Position numbers and translations under genes: made by a program. This document shows positions 31,563-31,929 of a stretch of DNA of 31,929 bases, in pieces. Each line of letters begins with the position of its first letter. Position 1 is the first letter of the stretch. This stretch comes from CAXSEF01 sp964236695 (GTDB lineage Bacteria > Pseudomonadota > Alphaproteobacteria > Acetobacterales > Acetobacteraceae), in assembly GCA_964236695.1 (NCBI GenBank), contig CAXSFU010000039.1:1-31929 (forward strand), written 5' to 3'. Under the pieces are notes generated by a model. The model was not told where the DNA came from, made no database searches, and was given only the letters and a program-made list of their open reading frames with translations.

Positions 31563-31929
31563 ATGCGGCTGAACGCCTTTGCCATGGACACGGTCGGGCA
31601 CGTCTCGCCCGGCCTGTGGACCCACCCGCGCGACCGCTCGACCGACTACAACAGCCTGGCGCACTGGACGGGGCTGGCGCGGCTGCTGGAGCGCGGCTGC
31701 CTGGACGGGCTGTTCCTCGCCGACGTGCTCGGCCCGTACGACGTGTTCGGCGCCAGCCCGGACGCGGCGCTGCGCCGCGCCGCCCAGGTGCCGCTGGGCG
31801 ACCCGATGCTGCTGGTGCCGGCGATGGCAGCGGCCACGGAGCACCTGGGCTTCGGCATCACCTCGTCGCTGAGCTACGAGCCGCCCTACCTGCTGGCGCG
31901 CCGTCTCTCCACCCTCGACCACCTGACGG
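31563..31929 (+). CDS. LLM-class flavin monooxygenase, NtaA/SnaA/DszA type (partial)
   Basis: The first 122 codons of a gene cut by the window end. The product starts MRLNAFAMDTVGHVSPGLW and continues THPRDRSTDYNSL, LERGCLDGLFLADVLG, DVFGASPDAALRRAAQVPLG, DPMLLVPAMAAATEHLGFGI and SYEPPYLLARRLSTLDHLT. This is nearly a consensus N-terminus of the FMNH2-dependent two-component monooxygenases of the nitrilotriacetate/pristinamycin/dibenzothiophene-sulfone group, which need a separate flavin reductase. ATG 31563 has AGGAG (31551-31555) 7 nt upstream. Typical members are about 440-460 residues, so roughly three quarters lies outside. It marks a change from glycan genes to catabolic ones. No flavin reductase is visible here. 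Confidence 0.9.
   Translation, partial: MRLNAFAMDTVGHVSPGLWTHPRDRSTDYNSLAHWTGLARLLERGCLDGLFLADVLGPYDVFGASPDAALRRAAQVPLGDPMLLVPAMAAATEHLGFGITSSLSYEPPYLLARRLSTLDHLT

Overview
The window is very GC-rich and strongly GC-biased at third codon positions, so spurious open frames are common on the opposite strand. The protein families and intergenic repeats (large multi-domain glycosyltransferases, RTX-like repeat protein, palindromic elements that recur at gene borders) suggest an alphaproteobacterium, most likely of the Acetobacteraceae (Roseomonas/Rhodopila-like). This placement is inferred from family resemblance; there is no rRNA or marker gene here. The first ~900 bp is visibly less GC-rich than the rest.

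Layout. (1) 1-977: a small hypothetical gene behind a good sigma70-like promoter, then a long gene-poor stretch. (2) 978-8676: a forward glycan block with a bifunctional GT2+GT4 glycosyltransferase, a small beta-sandwich-like protein, a Cys-rich methyltransferase-like protein and two proteins that look like eroded glycosyltransferases carrying 'GWCW' modules. Three of its junctions are GTGA stop/start overlaps. (3) 8677-10496: a glycosyltransferase gene bracketed by two inverted 227-bp miniature elements (M1, M2). (4) 10497-13728: a small methyltransferase-like protein and two tandem paralogues with a Ser-His-Asp hydrolase signature. (5) 14055-17303: an exported S9 prolyl-oligopeptidase-like peptidase and an SDR with a mycofactocin-type insertion. 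(6) 17304-19600: a reverse-strand exported beta-helix protein bracketed by two inverted palindromic elements (R1, R2). (7) 19601-27548: a GT2-like gene, then a reverse-strand set: RTX-like repeat protein, a TPR-GT2-GT4 protein and a protein with a triple Trp-rich repeat. (8) 27716-31340: a forward GT4-type protein with four N-terminal 35-residue repeats, overlapping a GT8-like gene. (9) 31563-end: the start of an NtaA/SnaA/DszA-type flavin monooxygenase, cut by the window edge.

Taken together this is a surface-glycan or glycoprotein assembly island: at least six transferase-type proteins, methyl-transfer and hydrolase/acyl-transfer candidates, one exported beta-helix protein and one large secreted-type repeat protein. 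No flippase, polymerase, ABC exporter or type I secretion gene is present, so export must be encoded elsewhere. The most unusual features are the miniature elements bracketing single genes, two genes whose reading frames run into the repeats at their 5' ends, the apparent decay of one bifunctional glycosyltransferase into pseudo-enzymes, the paired hydrolase-like paralogues, and the RTX-like protein set among glycosyltransferases.
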